Counted from the first letter of the stretch, positions 49,673 through 58,979 are shown. The stretch: DNA of 64,000 nt from Phascolarctobacterium_A succinatutens_B (GCF_958453765.1 NZ_CAUDZA010000006.1:1-64000), one strand, 5' to 3'. A program made the numbers and translations. Notes: generated by a model from the sequence alone, not told the origin.

Positions 49673-50338
49673 ATGAAGATTTTATTAGCTGAGGATGATA
49701 TAAATTTAGGCAAGCTTTTGAGTATGCTGCTGAAAAAGCAAAATATAACCATAAACTGGGTGCAGGATGGCGAGGCTGCCTATGATGCTGTGTATGCCGA
49801 CGGTTATGATGTGCTGGTTCTGGACTGGATGATGCCTCTTTTAAGCGGCCTTGACCTGTGCAAGCGCCTACGTGAGGAGGATTATCAGGGCAAAATATTG
49901 CTGCTGACGGCAAAGGATACCTTGGCGGATAAGGTGGAGGGATTAAACAGCGGTGCGGACGACTATCTGGTAAAGCCTTTTGAGCTGGAGGAGCTGGTGG
50001 CGCGTCTGAACGCTCTATGCCGCCGCCAGGGACAGTACAGCGCGGAAAAGCTGCGTTACGGTGCTTATACTTTGGAAAGCTCTACCTATTGCCTGGCATA
50101 CGGTGAGCGCCGTGTGGAGCTGCGCCCGCGTGAATTTAAGCTGCTGGAGCTGCTTTTGCGTAACCGCAGGCAGGTTATGCCGCGTGCGGTGCTGCAGGAG
50201 CGTATCTGGGGCATTGACAGCGATGTGACGGACAATAATCTTGACGTGCATATCCGTCTGCTGCGTAAAAAGATTATGGAGCTGAACGGAGAAGAGTTAA
50301 TTAAAACGATGCGGGGCGTAGGCTATTATGTGGAATAA
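49673..50338 (+). CDS. OmpR/PhoB-family response regulator
   Basis: The 221-aa protein has the receiver domain (MKILLAEDD, phospho-acceptor Asp in VLVLDWMMP near residue 51, LLLTAKDT, YLVKPFELEEL) and a C-terminal winged helix (RPREFKLLELLLRN... GVGYYVE). ATG 49673 with GGAGG before it; the longer frame from 49625 is not used. It overlaps the kinase by 11 bases. Confidence 0.94.
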   Translation: MKILLAEDDINLGKLLSMLLKKQNITINWVQDGEAAYDAVYADGYDVLVLDWMMPLLSGLDLCKRLREEDYQGKILLLTAKDTLADKVEGLNSGADDYLVKPFELEELVARLNALCRRQGQYSAEKLRYGAYTLESSTYCLAYGERRVELRPREFKLLELLLRNRRQVMPRAVLQERIWGIDSDVTDNNLDVHIRLLRKKIMELNGEELIKTMRGVGYYVE

Positions 50339-51611
50339 GCCTTTTGAAAAGCTGCGCAGGCGTATGACCTGTTTATATGCAGTCATCTTCGGTGCTTTGA
50401 TTTTGGTAATTGTGGCTGCTGCCTATACCTTTATCTGGTGGGAGATATTGGCGCATGAAAAGGAAAACCTTGTAGCGCAGATTTACCATGAGGGCGAGGA
50501 ATGGGTGGAGTCCGAGGAGGCTCCCTGTTCTGAAGCAGCTATCCGCAGCGGCAAGATGCTTGCTTACTTTGTGGATGCGGACGGTACGAGAGTTATTTTG
50601 AACCAGCTGGGGCAGGGCGAGGCCGGACAGAAAATCATACAGCATAAAGCTGACTGGCCGAAAGAGCTGAATACATCGCGCCTTTTGCGGATGCATGGAG
50701 CAAACGGCGAGCGTTATCGTTATTTGGCTGCTGTTGCTCCTGTTATTGATGGTGATAAGCAGGTTGGCAGGCTTTATATGTTCAAGAATATGGAGTTTTA
50801 TTACCATGCTGCTTATAAAACATTGTTTTTGCTTTTGTGTATTGCCCTGGTGCTGTATTTTGCCGCCTGCTATTTCGGCTATTGGCTTGCCGGCCGCAAT
50901 ATACGTCCGCTAAGCAATATGTATGCCAAGCAGCAGCAGTTCACGGCAGACGCTTCGCATGAGATGCGCACACCGCTTGCCGTTATGAAGCTGGCTGTAC
51001 AGGGACTGCAGGAGGATGAGGACAGCAGGCTGAGCGATTTTGCTAAAGAGTCGGTAGCAATGCTGCAAAGCGAATCTGAAAGACTTAGCCGTCTGACGGA
51101 AAATCTTATGACACTGGCACGCAGTGACGAGGATTTTCTGCCGGTGTATACTGCGCAGGTGGATATGACGGCAATGTGTAAAAAGGTTGCAGCGCAGATG
51201 ACGCTTTTGGCAGCGGAAAAAAGGCTGCAGTTGAAGCAGGAAATCCAGGATAATCTGATAATGCAGGGTGATGAAATGGCTTTATCGCGCTTGCTGATTA
51301 TTTTGCTGGATAATGCTATGAAGTATTCACCGGAGCAGACGCAAATTACTCTGCGTGCAGCCAAGGTGAAAACGCATCTGGTACTGGAGGTACGTGATGA
51401 GGGCTGTGGCATCAGTGACGAAGATAAGCAGAAGATTTTTGACCGCTTCTTTCGTGTGGACAAGGCTCGCAGCCGCAGTCAGGGTGGTCTGGGCTTAGGC
51501 TTGTCGCTGGCGTTGGCTATTGTGCGGCAGCATGGCGGCAGCATCAAGGTCCTCGACAACAAGCCGCGGGGAACTATCATATATGTGAAGCTACCGATGG
51601 CTGCAAAGTAA
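50328..51611 (+). CDS. Sensor histidine kinase
   Basis: The 427-aa protein has two membrane helices (about residues 16-38 and 160-190) around an extracellular sensor domain of about 120 residues. Then come the H-box DASHEMRTPLAVMK, the N-box IILLDNAMKYSP and the G-boxes VRDEGCGIS and GGLGLGLSLA. The signal is unknown. It forms a pair with the upstream regulator and is followed by a glycosyltransferase that modifies the cell surface, so a cationic-peptide or envelope-stress signal is a fair guess. Confidence 0.94.
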   Translation: MWNKPFEKLRRRMTCLYAVIFGALILVIVAAAYTFIWWEILAHEKENLVAQIYHEGEEWVESEEAPCSEAAIRSGKMLAYFVDADGTRVILNQLGQGEAGQKIIQHKADWPKELNTSRLLRMHGANGERYRYLAAVAPVIDGDKQVGRLYMFKNMEFYYHAAYKTLFLLLCIALVLYFAACYFGYWLAGRNIRPLSNMYAKQQQFTADASHEMRTPLAVMKLAVQGLQEDEDSRLSDFAKESVAMLQSESERLSRLTENLMTLARSDEDFLPVYTAQVDMTAMCKKVAAQMTLLAAEKRLQLKQEIQDNLIMQGDEMALSRLLIILLDNAMKYSPEQTQITLRAAKVKTHLVLEVRDEGCGISDEDKQKIFDRFFRVDKARSRSQGGLGLGLSLALAIVRQHGGSIKVLDNKPRGTIIYVKLPMAAK

Positions 51612-51740
51612 TCCTTAAGCTTTCTTACAAGCTGAAATTAAGATGAATACCCCTTTCAGTAATCATTAAGTGAAGGTGTTTATACTGTGCTTAATGAAAA
51701 GCGGAGTGTAAAAGCTCTGCTGCTGAAGGGGGATTTTCTT
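51612..51740 (+). promoter_or_regulatory. Possible regulator-dependent promoter before the glycosyltransferase
   Basis: TATACT at 51681-51686 with no good -35, preceded by repeated TTAAG and CTTAC half-sites (51614-51668) of the kind OmpR/PhoB proteins bind. Inference: the adjacent response regulator drives this promoter. Confidence 0.45.
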
Positions 51741-53330
51741 ATGCCACGAAAATATTGGCTGCTGCTTTTTACAGCTGCCGCAGCATTGCTTTTTGCGGGT
51801 AATGGCAGCCTGCTGATTACAGACAGCGTAGAATCTAATTATACCTTGACGGCGAAGGAAATGGTGCTGAGCGGCGATTGGCTGTCACCGCAGATTTACG
51901 GTCATTATTGGTATGATAAGCCGATTTTCTTTTATTGGCTGACGGCGTTGGCTTATAAAATGTTTGGCTTTACTGAATTTGCCTCGCGCTTCTTCCCAGC
52001 GTTGTTCGGTTTAGGCAGCGTGGCATTATTGGCGTGGGGCGGCAGCAAGCTGGAAAATGTGCGCAGCGGTTTCATCAGTGCATTGGTACTGCTGAGCAGT
52101 GTAGAATTTTTTCTGATCAGCAAGTCGGTGATTACAGATGCTGTATTGTTCTTTTTCTTCAGTGCGACATTGCTGTTTTTCTATCTTGGCTATCGTGACG
52201 GCAGGGCGCGCTATTGGTACATTATGTATGCTGCAGCAGGCTTTGCGGTTTTGACTAAGGGTCCGATTGGCGTGCTGCTGCCGGGATTGATTATTACGTT
52301 ATTCCTGTTGTGGCAGCGTGATTGGCACGTACTGAAGCGCATGCATCTTGTAAGCGGCACATTGCTTTGTGTGGCGGTTGCTGTGCCTTGGTATGCTGTA
52401 ATGTACAGTCTGCACGGCAGTGATTTCCTCAATACCTTCTTCGGCACACACAACTTCCTGCGCGCAACGGTATCGGAACATCCGCGTGACGATGTATTTT
52501 ATTATTATACGCTGGTAAATCTGCTGGCGCTGTTTCCGTGGAGCGGACTTGTTCCATGGACTGCTTATAAATGGTGGCGGCAGGGACAGCGCAGCCTGGA
52601 AGAACAGCAAAAATTTTTACTGCTGTGGGCACTTGTTGTTTTCGTTTTCTTTCAATGTATGGCAACGAAATACATCACATATACCTATCCGCTGCTTTTT
52701 CCGGTCAGCCTTTTGCTGGGAAGCATGCTGGCAAAATATACGGACTGTGTGGATGGCGGTTATATGATATTTGTCGGCGGAGGCTTTGGTTTGCTGCTTG
52801 TGGGAGCATGGTTTGCGGTAAGTCATCAGCTTATAGCATCTGAGCTGCTGTTCTTGCTGCCGCTGGCGCTGATTATCGGCGTGATGCTTGATTATATACT
52901 GCGCTTAGTGACGGGCGAGCGTGTCTGCAGTATTGCGGCTATGTCGGCAGTATTTTATATTGCGCTTATTTTCAGTCTTGCTATACCATTCAGTGAGCAG
53001 CGCAGTGCGAAGAATTTGGGTGAGATGCTGACGGAAAATGATGTACATGAGGTAGGCTTATATGGCAAATATCCTACTTCTGCAGTTTTTTACAGCAGCA
53101 GTAAAATTGTCAAGCTGATGCATGAGCGTGAGGTTGCAGGCTATGTGCCTAAGGATTTTTCCTGGACAAGCAAGAACGTTATGCCTTACGCAACACTGGA
53201 GCAGAATCCGTATCGTTTTGTTGTTGTTACGCCCAAAAGCTATGATAGATTTATTGCTCAACAGAATAAAAAATGGCAGGTTATTGATGCCGATAAAAGT
53301 TGGATTGTGCTGAGAATGAAAAAGGGGTGA
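51741..53330 (+). CDS. Glycosyltransferase family 39, ArnT-like
   Basis: Polytopic membrane glycosyltransferase of the PMT/ArnT type, which moves a sugar from a lipid carrier to lipid A or another acceptor on the outer face. The 529-aa protein has the first-loop catalytic Asp/Glu pattern (SVESNYTLTAKEMVLSGDW, then YWYDKPIFFYWL, about residues 30-65) and about 12 helices. ATG 51741 with AAGGGGG; GTG 51687 upstream is weaker. In a diderm such as a Negativicute, lipid A is the likely target. Confidence 0.85.
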   Translation: MPRKYWLLLFTAAAALLFAGNGSLLITDSVESNYTLTAKEMVLSGDWLSPQIYGHYWYDKPIFFYWLTALAYKMFGFTEFASRFFPALFGLGSVALLAWGGSKLENVRSGFISALVLLSSVEFFLISKSVITDAVLFFFFSATLLFFYLGYRDGRARYWYIMYAAAGFAVLTKGPIGVLLPGLIITLFLLWQRDWHVLKRMHLVSGTLLCVAVAVPWYAVMYSLHGSDFLNTFFGTHNFLRATVSEHPRDDVFYYYTLVNLLALFPWSGLVPWTAYKWWRQGQRSLEEQQKFLLLWALVVFVFFQCMATKYITYTYPLLFPVSLLLGSMLAKYTDCVDGGYMIFVGGGFGLLLVGAWFAVSHQLIASELLFLLPLALIIGVMLDYILRLVTGERVCSIAAMSAVFYIALIFSLAIPFSEQRSAKNLGEMLTENDVHEVGLYGKYPTSAVFYSSSKIVKLMHEREVAGYVPKDFSWTSKNVMPYATLEQNPYRFVVVTPKSYDRFIAQQNKKWQVIDADKSWIVLRMKKG

Positions 53331-53478
53331 GCTGAGCTATTATTGTCTATATAACCGATAAGTGCCTGTGACGTGATGTTGCAGGCGCTTTTAATAATTT
53401 TTTGATAAATTAAAGTGTATTTAAGCTTAAAATATTATGCTATAATAAGAAAATGATAACTGAATTGGAGGGGGAAGC

Positions 53479-54681
53479 ATGCACAATAAAAATTCCGCTA
53501 TGGCGTTTATCGTGCTGCTTGGTGTTGTCAGCTTGTTCAGCGATATGACACATGAAGCGGCGACAAGTATTAAGGGAGCGTATTTATTAATTTTAGGAGC
53601 AAGTGCTTCTACCATCGGTTTTATCTCCGGCATAGGCGAGCTTTTAGGCTATGGCCTGCGTTATCTTTTTGGCCGATTAGTTGATAAAACGCACAACTAT
53701 TGGGGCTTTATGATTTTAGGCTATGCTGTAGACGTTTTTGCGGTGCCGGCATTGGCGCTTGTGCATCGTGACGGCTGGATAGCCGCCTGTGTACTGCTCG
53801 TTGTTGAGCGCATCGGCAAGGCGATAAAAAAGCCTGCGAAGAACACAATTCTTTCCTTTGCGGCTTCACAGGAGGGTGTAGGTAAAAGCTTTGCTATTCA
53901 GGAAGCCCTGGATCAGCTTGGTGCTTTTATCGGTCCTCTGCTGCTTTATGTAATAATGCTTTATAAAAATGGTGATGAATACGAGGTATATAATGCAGCC
54001 TTTGCTTTTCTGACGTTGCCGGCAGTCTGTACAATTGCTTTTTTACTGTTTGCTAAAAGCCGTTTCCCGAATCCGGAAGCCTTTGAGCCGGAAGCTAAGG
54101 AGAACAAAAAGAATAGCTTTGTAGGCAGGAAAAGCTTTTATTTGTATCTTGCAGGTATCAGCTGTTTTGCTTTCGGATTTGTAGATTTTCCGCTGGTGAC
54201 TATGCATTTGGCAAAAAATAAGCTTTTTGATGACAGTATTTTGCCGTTGCTTTATTCCGGTGCGATGCTTGTGGATGCGGTGGCAGCGCTTTTCTTTGGC
54301 TGGCTGTTTGACAAAATGCGCACGAAGGCATTGGTTATTTCTACTGCGATTTCCGCGTTCTTTGCTGTGTTTGCTTTTGGCGCGACTTCGCCTGCTATGA
54401 TTATGCTGGGTATTGCTTTGTGGGGTGTAGGCATGGGCGCTCAGGAATCAATTATGAAGGCTGCGGTTGCCACCATGACGAGCAAGGAGCATCGTGCCAG
54501 CAGCTACGGTGCGTTCGAATTTTTCTTTGGCTTAGCGTGGTTTTTGGGCAGCTGGCTGTTGGGAGCTGTTTATGATTATTCATTGAATACCTTCATCATT
54601 GTTTCTGTTGCGGCACAGCTTATTGCTTTCCCCTGTTATCTTTTAAGTGAGCGCAGCTTTGCAAGTGAAAATTGCCAATAA
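53479..54681 (+). CDS. MFS transporter
   Basis: The 400-aa protein has 12 predicted membrane helices. The first-half signature GYGLRYLFGRLVDKTHNYWG lies between helices 2 and 3, and GWLFDKMRTKALVIS is its second-half copy. Substrate unknown. TATAAT at 53441-53446 lies upstream with no clear -35. GGAGGGGG precedes the ATG. Confidence 0.88.
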   Translation: MHNKNSAMAFIVLLGVVSLFSDMTHEAATSIKGAYLLILGASASTIGFISGIGELLGYGLRYLFGRLVDKTHNYWGFMILGYAVDVFAVPALALVHRDGWIAACVLLVVERIGKAIKKPAKNTILSFAASQEGVGKSFAIQEALDQLGAFIGPLLLYVIMLYKNGDEYEVYNAAFAFLTLPAVCTIAFLLFAKSRFPNPEAFEPEAKENKKNSFVGRKSFYLYLAGISCFAFGFVDFPLVTMHLAKNKLFDDSILPLLYSGAMLVDAVAALFFGWLFDKMRTKALVISTAISAFFAVFAFGATSPAMIMLGIALWGVGMGAQESIMKAAVATMTSKEHRASSYGAFEFFFGLAWFLGSWLLGAVYDYSLNTFIIVSVAAQLIAFPCYLLSERSFASENCQ

Positions 54682-54706
54682 TTTGCTTCAAACGTTACAG
54701 TAGCTT

Positions 54707-54724
54707 ATGTATTCGTGTATACAT
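54707..54724 (+). promoter_or_regulatory. 18-base element shared by both glycine-riboswitch promoters, copy 1
   Basis: ATGTATTCGTGTATACAT lies 21 bases before the -35 box. It matches 56572-56589 at 17 of 18 bases. Predicted binding site of a common regulator. Confidence 0.6.
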
Positions 54725-54745
54725 AAAAAATTATTGAAAAAAGAC

Positions 54746-54773
54746 TTGCGTTCTTCAAAAAGTGTGTTATAAT
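54746..54773 (+). promoter_or_regulatory. Promoter of AGCS module 1
   Basis: TTGCGT (54746-54751), 16 bases, TATAAT (54768-54773). Confidence 0.75.
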
Positions 54774-54805
54774 AGCGTACATAAGTAAATAACGAGTGGA
54801 TGATG

Positions 54806-54978
54806 TATATGGGAGAAGGCACTGCCTACCGAAGGAGCAAAACTCTCAGGTGCTTAATTTTAAGCAGGAACCGTATGCTGACACAACTCTGGAGAGTCCC
54901 TTAAATGGGCGCCGAAGGTGCAAAGATGTCTTCTGAAATTCAGAAACGTCCTTATCTCTCAGGCCAGTGGACAGAGCA
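54806..54978 (+). ncRNA. Tandem glycine riboswitch 1
   Basis: Two glycine aptamers in a row. The first has GGAGAAGGC, CCGAAGGAGCAAAACTCTCA and AGG; the second has GGAGAGTCCC, GCCGAAGGTGCAA, ATCTCTCAGGCCAG and GGACAGAGC. These are the family's conserved core bases. A terminator follows at 55025, so binding of glycine should change read-through into the symporter gene. Confidence 0.95.
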
Positions 54979-55024
54979 AAGCTTATGTGATGGCGCTATT
55001 GCCTATCATATGTCATTGACTTTT

Positions 55025-55057
55025 ACCGGAGTATTTTTTGTATACTCCGGTTTTTTA
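55025..55057 (+). terminator. Riboswitch 1 expression-platform terminator
   Basis: ACCGGAGTAT (55025-55034) pairs with ATACTCCGGT (55042-55051), followed by six T; 48 bases before the symporter ATG. Confidence 0.92.
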
Positions 55058-55104
55058 TTTGCTTATAAATAATTAATGGGAATTTAAAGGGAGATGTTTG
55101 AATC

Positions 55105-56451
55105 ATGTTGGAAATTTTGAATGAAATTGATGCGTTTGTCTGGGGTCCGCCGCTTCTGGTACTTTTGGTTGGTACCGGTATTCTGCTGACCTTCCGTCTG
55201 AAGTTGCTGCAGGTTTTCAAGCTGCCGCAGGCTTTGGGCCTGATCTTCAGTGCCAAGAACGATGGCAGTGGTGACGTAAACAGCTTTAAAGCATTGTGTA
55301 CCGCACTTGCTGCAACTGTTGGTACCGGTAACATCGTTGGTGTTGCAACTGCAATTAAAGCAGGTGGCCCGGGCGCTTTGTTCTGGATGTGGATGGCAGC
55401 CTTCTTCGGTATGGCAACCAAATATTCCGAATGTCTGTTGGCTGTAAAATATCGTACTGTCGATGCTAACGGCAATATTTCCGGTGGTCCGATGTACTAC
55501 ATTGAAAATGGTCTTGGCAAAAAATACAAACCGTTGGCTGTTATGTTTGCTGTATTCGGTGTTCTGTGCGCATACTTTGGTATCGGTACCTTTGCTCAGG
55601 TAAACTCCATTGTTGAAATTACCCAGATTTCTGCAGGTATTCCTGTTGTTTACACCGGTATTGCTCTGACTGTTGTTGTTGCTGCTGTAACCATCGGCGG
55701 TCTGAAATCCATCGCAACTGTTGCTGCAAAGGTAGTTCCTGCTATGGCTCTGCTGTACTTCCTGACTACTGTTGGTATCATGATTGTTTTTGCAGACCAG
55801 GTTCCTGCTGCAATCGCAACTGTACTTAATTCTGCTTTCACTCCGACTGCTGCTCAAGGCGGTTTCCTTGGTGCAACCGTTATGCTGGCAATGCGCAGTG
55901 GTGTTGCCCGCGGCGTATTCTCCAACGAATCCGGCTTAGGTTCTGCTCCTATCGTAGCTGCTGCTGCTAAAACTAAATGGGCTGCAGAGCAAGGCTTGAT
56001 TTCTATGACCGGTACTTTTATTGATACTATCATCATTTGTACTCTGACCGGCTTGTCCCTGGTTGTCAGCGGTGTATGGTGCGGACCTCTGAACGGTGCT
56101 GCAATGACTGAATCTGCCTTCACCATGGCGTTCCCTGCATTTGGCAGCATTCTGCTGTTGGTTGGCCTTGTACTCTTTGCTTTCACCACTATCCTTGGCT
56201 GGAACTACTACGGTGAACGCTGTGTAGAATATCTGATGGGCGTAAAGGCAATTCTGCCGTACCGCATTATTTTCATCTGCCTTATTGCCTGCGGTCCTTT
56301 CCTGAAGCTGGAAGAGATTTGGGTTTTGGCGGATATTGTTAATGGCCTGATGGCTATTCCTAACTTAATTGCTCTGATTGCTTTGTCCGGCGTAGTTGTT
56401 GCCGAAACCAAGGCTTATCAGAAGCATCTGGATGAAGAAAAGAATAAATAA
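55105..56451 (+). CDS. Alanine/glycine:cation symporter (AGCS family), copy 1
   Basis: Sodium- or proton-coupled amino acid carrier in the inner membrane. The 448-aa protein has the family motifs: FVWGPPLLVLLVGTG at the start, TALAATVGTGNIVGVATAI (about residues 70-88), GAPGALFWMW-type helix, GGPMYYIENGLGKK and RGVFSNESGLGSAPI. About 10-11 helices. Glycine as substrate follows from the riboswitch. Copy 2 downstream is about 80% identical by eye. Confidence 0.95.
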   Translation: MLEILNEIDAFVWGPPLLVLLVGTGILLTFRLKLLQVFKLPQALGLIFSAKNDGSGDVNSFKALCTALAATVGTGNIVGVATAIKAGGPGALFWMWMAAFFGMATKYSECLLAVKYRTVDANGNISGGPMYYIENGLGKKYKPLAVMFAVFGVLCAYFGIGTFAQVNSIVEITQISAGIPVVYTGIALTVVVAAVTIGGLKSIATVAAKVVPAMALLYFLTTVGIMIVFADQVPAAIATVLNSAFTPTAAQGGFLGATVMLAMRSGVARGVFSNESGLGSAPIVAAAAKTKWAAEQGLISMTGTFIDTIIICTLTGLSLVVSGVWCGPLNGAAMTESAFTMAFPAFGSILLLVGLVLFAFTTILGWNYYGERCVEYLMGVKAILPYRIIFICLIACGPFLKLEEIWVLADIVNGLMAIPNLIALIALSGVVVAETKAYQKHLDEEKNK

Positions 56452-56481
56452 GTAAGCCTAGTATTTCATCTTTATATAGCA

Positions 56482-56529
56482 AAGCGGCGTTGTGCGACTC
56501 TCCCCAGAGTTCCCACAGCGCCGTTTTGT
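56482..56529 (+). terminator. Terminator of AGCS copy 1
   Basis: GCGGCGTTGTG-type arm pairs with CACAGCGCCGT, ending TTTTGTT. The loop bases GACTCTCCCCAGAGTTCC recur in the copy 2 terminator. Confidence 0.82.
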
Positions 56530-56571
56530 TATTAAAAAAATCAATAAACATACGTCGGTTTACAGTTTTAT

Positions 56572-56589
56572 ATGTATGCGTGTATACAT
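56572..56589 (+). promoter_or_regulatory. 18-base element shared by both glycine-riboswitch promoters, copy 2
   Basis: ATGTATGCGTGTATACAT lies 12 bases before the -35 box; one base differs from copy 1. Confidence 0.6.
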
Positions 56590-56601
56590 TGACGTAAACT
56601 C

Positions 56602-56629
56602 TTGATTTTAAGTTCAAATGTGTTATAAT
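56602..56629 (+). promoter_or_regulatory. Promoter of AGCS module 2
   Basis: TTGATT (56602-56607), 16 bases, TATAAT (56624-56629). Confidence 0.75.
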
Positions 56630-56661
56630 CAGATACATAAGTAAATAGTGAGTGGATGAAG

Positions 56662-56828
56662 TACGCAGGAGAAGGCAATGCCTACCGAAGGAGCAAAAAC
56701 TCTCAGGTGCTTATCAAAAGCAAGAACCGTGTACAGACACAACTCTGGAGAGTCCCTTAAATGGGCGCCGAAGGTGCAAAGATGTGCGTATACACATCCT
56801 TATCTCTCAGGCCAGTGGACGGAGCAAA
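56662..56828 (+). ncRNA. Tandem glycine riboswitch 2
   Basis: Same two-aptamer design as riboswitch 1, with conserved GGAGAAGGC, CCGAAGGAGCAAAAACTCTCAG (limits), CTGGAGAGTCCC, GCCGAAGGTGCAAAG, CTTATCTCTCAGGCCAG and GGACGGAGC. The linkers differ from copy 1, so the duplication is not recent. Confidence 0.95.
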
Positions 56829-56866
56829 ACAACAATGATAGCATAGCTATCAGGGCCGCTGACAAA

Positions 56867-56899
56867 CCGGAGTATCGGATAATCATACTCCGGCTTTTT
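56867..56899 (+). terminator. Riboswitch 2 expression-platform terminator
   Basis: CCGGAGTAT (56867-56875) pairs with ATACTCCGG (56885-56893), followed by CTTTTT. A GATAGC/GCTATC hairpin (56838-56852) precedes it. Confidence 0.9.
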
Positions 56900-56939
56900 A
56901 TTTACTTAGGGAACTTTGAAAATGAGAGGGGAAATCATT

Positions 56940-58319
56940 ATGTTGGAAACATTGAATGCAATTGATTCGTTTGTCTGGGGTCCGCCGCTACTGGTGCTGC
57001 TTGTAGGTACCGGCATTATGCTGACTATTCGTTTAGGCTTGTTGCAGGTATTGAAGCTGCCGCAGGCATTGAAGCTTATCTTCTGCGCTAAGAATGAAGG
57101 TCATGGTGACGTAAACAGCTTTAAAGCTCTGTGTACCGCACTTGCCGCAACTGTTGGTACCGGTAACATTGTCGGTGTTGCTACCGCAATTAAGGCCGGT
57201 GGCCCCGGTGCATTGTTCTGGATGTGGCTGGCTGCCTTCTTCGGTATGGCAACCAAATATGCAGAATGCCTGCTGGCTGTAAAATATCGTACTGTCGACG
57301 CTAACGGCAATATCTCCGGCGGTCCGATGTATTACATTCAAAACGGCCTCGGCAAGCAATATAAACCATTGGCAATTATGTTCTGTGTCTTCGGTATCAT
57401 GTGCGCATACTTCGGCGTAGGTACCTTTGCTCAGGTAAACTCCATAGTTGAGATTACCAAAATCTCTGTCGGCATCCCGGTTATCTACACCGGTATTGCT
57501 CTTACCGTATTGGTTGCTGCTGTAACCATCGGCGGTCTGAAATCTATCTCTAATGTTTCTTCTAAGGTTGTTCCCGGCATGGCGGTAATTTACTTCTTTA
57601 CTACCTTGGGCATTTTGGTTAGCTTCGCCGACCAGGTACCGGGCGCTATTGCACTGGTTATTGAAAGCGCTTTCACTACTACTGCTGCACAGGGCGGTTT
57701 CCTTGGAGCAACTGTTATGCTGGCGATGCGTAATGGCGTTGCCCGCGGCGTATTCTCTAACGAATCCGGCTTAGGCTCTGCTCCTATCGTAGCAGCTGCT
57801 GCCAAAACTCATTGGCCTGCTGAACAAGGTCTGGTTTCCATGACCGGTACCTTCATTGATACTATCATCATCTGCACCATGACCGGTTTGTCCTTGATTG
57901 TTACCGGCGTTTGGAACGGCGATCTCAACGGTGCTGCAATGACTAATGCAGCCTTCAGCTCTGCATTCCCTGCCTTTGGTACTTGGTTACTGTTGGTTGG
58001 CCTGGTGCTCTTCGCCTTCACTACTATCCTTGGCTGGAACTACTACGGCGAACGTTGTGTAGAATATCTGATGGGTGTTAAAGCAATTCTTCCGTATCGC
58101 ATCGGTTTCATTATTCTTGTAGCTGTTGGCCCGTTCCTGAAACTGGAAGAAATCTGGGTTATGTCCGATATTGTTAACGGTCTGATGGCTCTGCCTAACC
58201 TGATTGCTCTGGTTGCTCTTTCTGGCGTAGTTGTTGCTGAAACTAAGGCATATCAACAACATCTCAAGGAAGAATCTGAGCTGGTTCCGGCAAAATTAGC
58301 CGAAGAAACCAATCATTAA
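56940..58319 (+). CDS. Alanine/glycine:cation symporter (AGCS family), copy 2
   Basis: The 459-aa paralogue of copy 1 with all AGCS motifs (SFVWGPPLLVLLVGTG, TALAATVGTGNIVGVATAI, GGPMYYIQNGLGKQ, RGVFSNESGLGSAPI) and a longer C-terminal tail (EESELVPAKLAEETNH). ATG 56940 with GAGGGGA; GTG or ATG sites at 56916 and later lie before the binding site and are not used. It has its own riboswitch, so the two carriers answer glycine separately. Confidence 0.95.
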   Translation: MLETLNAIDSFVWGPPLLVLLVGTGIMLTIRLGLLQVLKLPQALKLIFCAKNEGHGDVNSFKALCTALAATVGTGNIVGVATAIKAGGPGALFWMWLAAFFGMATKYAECLLAVKYRTVDANGNISGGPMYYIQNGLGKQYKPLAIMFCVFGIMCAYFGVGTFAQVNSIVEITKISVGIPVIYTGIALTVLVAAVTIGGLKSISNVSSKVVPGMAVIYFFTTLGILVSFADQVPGAIALVIESAFTTTAAQGGFLGATVMLAMRNGVARGVFSNESGLGSAPIVAAAAKTHWPAEQGLVSMTGTFIDTIIICTMTGLSLIVTGVWNGDLNGAAMTNAAFSSAFPAFGTWLLLVGLVLFAFTTILGWNYYGERCVEYLMGVKAILPYRIGFIILVAVGPFLKLEEIWVMSDIVNGLMALPNLIALVALSGVVVAETKAYQQHLKEESELVPAKLAEETNH

Positions 58320-58342
58320 GTTTTCCCAATTAATTTAATATA

Positions 58343-58390
58343 GGCAGCGGCACTGTGAGACTCTCCCCAGAGTTCCCACAGTGCCGCTTG
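58343..58390 (+). terminator. Terminator of AGCS copy 2
   Basis: AGCGGCACTGTG-type arm pairs with CACAGTGCCGCT around the shared loop GACTCTCCCCAGAGTTCC. The arms differ from copy 1 by compensating changes; the T-run is poor. Confidence 0.75.
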
Positions 58391-58545
58391 CCTTTGCGCT
58401 TGCACAAAAGTTAGCGGTATGCTAAACTAGCCTTAGAGAGATTACTTACAATCTTTTAAATCAAATGTATCAGTAACCAACTACGTGTATATTTTTCGGT
58501 GTGCCGGTTGGTTTGTCAGTATCAGTAGATGAAAGGAAGTGTGCA

Positions 58546-58911
58546 ATGAGCATTATCGGTAATATTATCTGGTTTTTATTTGGCGGTATTTTAGCAGGCA
58601 TTATCTGGTATCTGGTAGGCCTGTTATGGTGTTTGACGATTATCGGTATTCCGGTAGGACTGCAGTGCTTTAAGCTGGGACGCTTGAGCTTCTTCCCCTT
58701 TGGCAAGGACGTAGTTTTGAGCGGTGAAACAACCTCATTGCTGTTAAATATTTTTTGGCTGATTTTTGGCGGTATCGAGCTGGCAATTACGCATGCTGTT
58801 TTTGCTGTAATTTTGTGCTGCACGATTATCGGCATTCCCTTCGGCATGCAGCATTTTAAGCTGGCTAAGCTGGCATTGCTGCCGTTTGGAGCACAGATTA
58901 CGGATAAATAA
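58546..58911 (+). CDS. yccF: YccF domain-containing membrane protein
   Basis: The 121-aa protein holds two repeats of the YccF unit: LVGLLWCLTIIGIPVGLQCFKLGRLSFFPFG and the later AVILCCTIIGIPFGMQHFKLAKLALLPFG (limits about residues 24-54 and 86-114). About four membrane helices. Role unknown. ATG 58546 with AAAGGAAG; the frame from 58501 has no binding site. Confidence 0.88.
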   Translation: MSIIGNIIWFLFGGILAGIIWYLVGLLWCLTIIGIPVGLQCFKLGRLSFFPFGKDVVLSGETTSLLLNIFWLIFGGIELAITHAVFAVILCCTIIGIPFGMQHFKLAKLALLPFGAQITDK

Positions 58912-58979
58912 GCATTAAACTTAAATGCAAGAATAGTTCATGCAGGAATTTTATTCACGATTTCTTCAAAACTTTGCCC

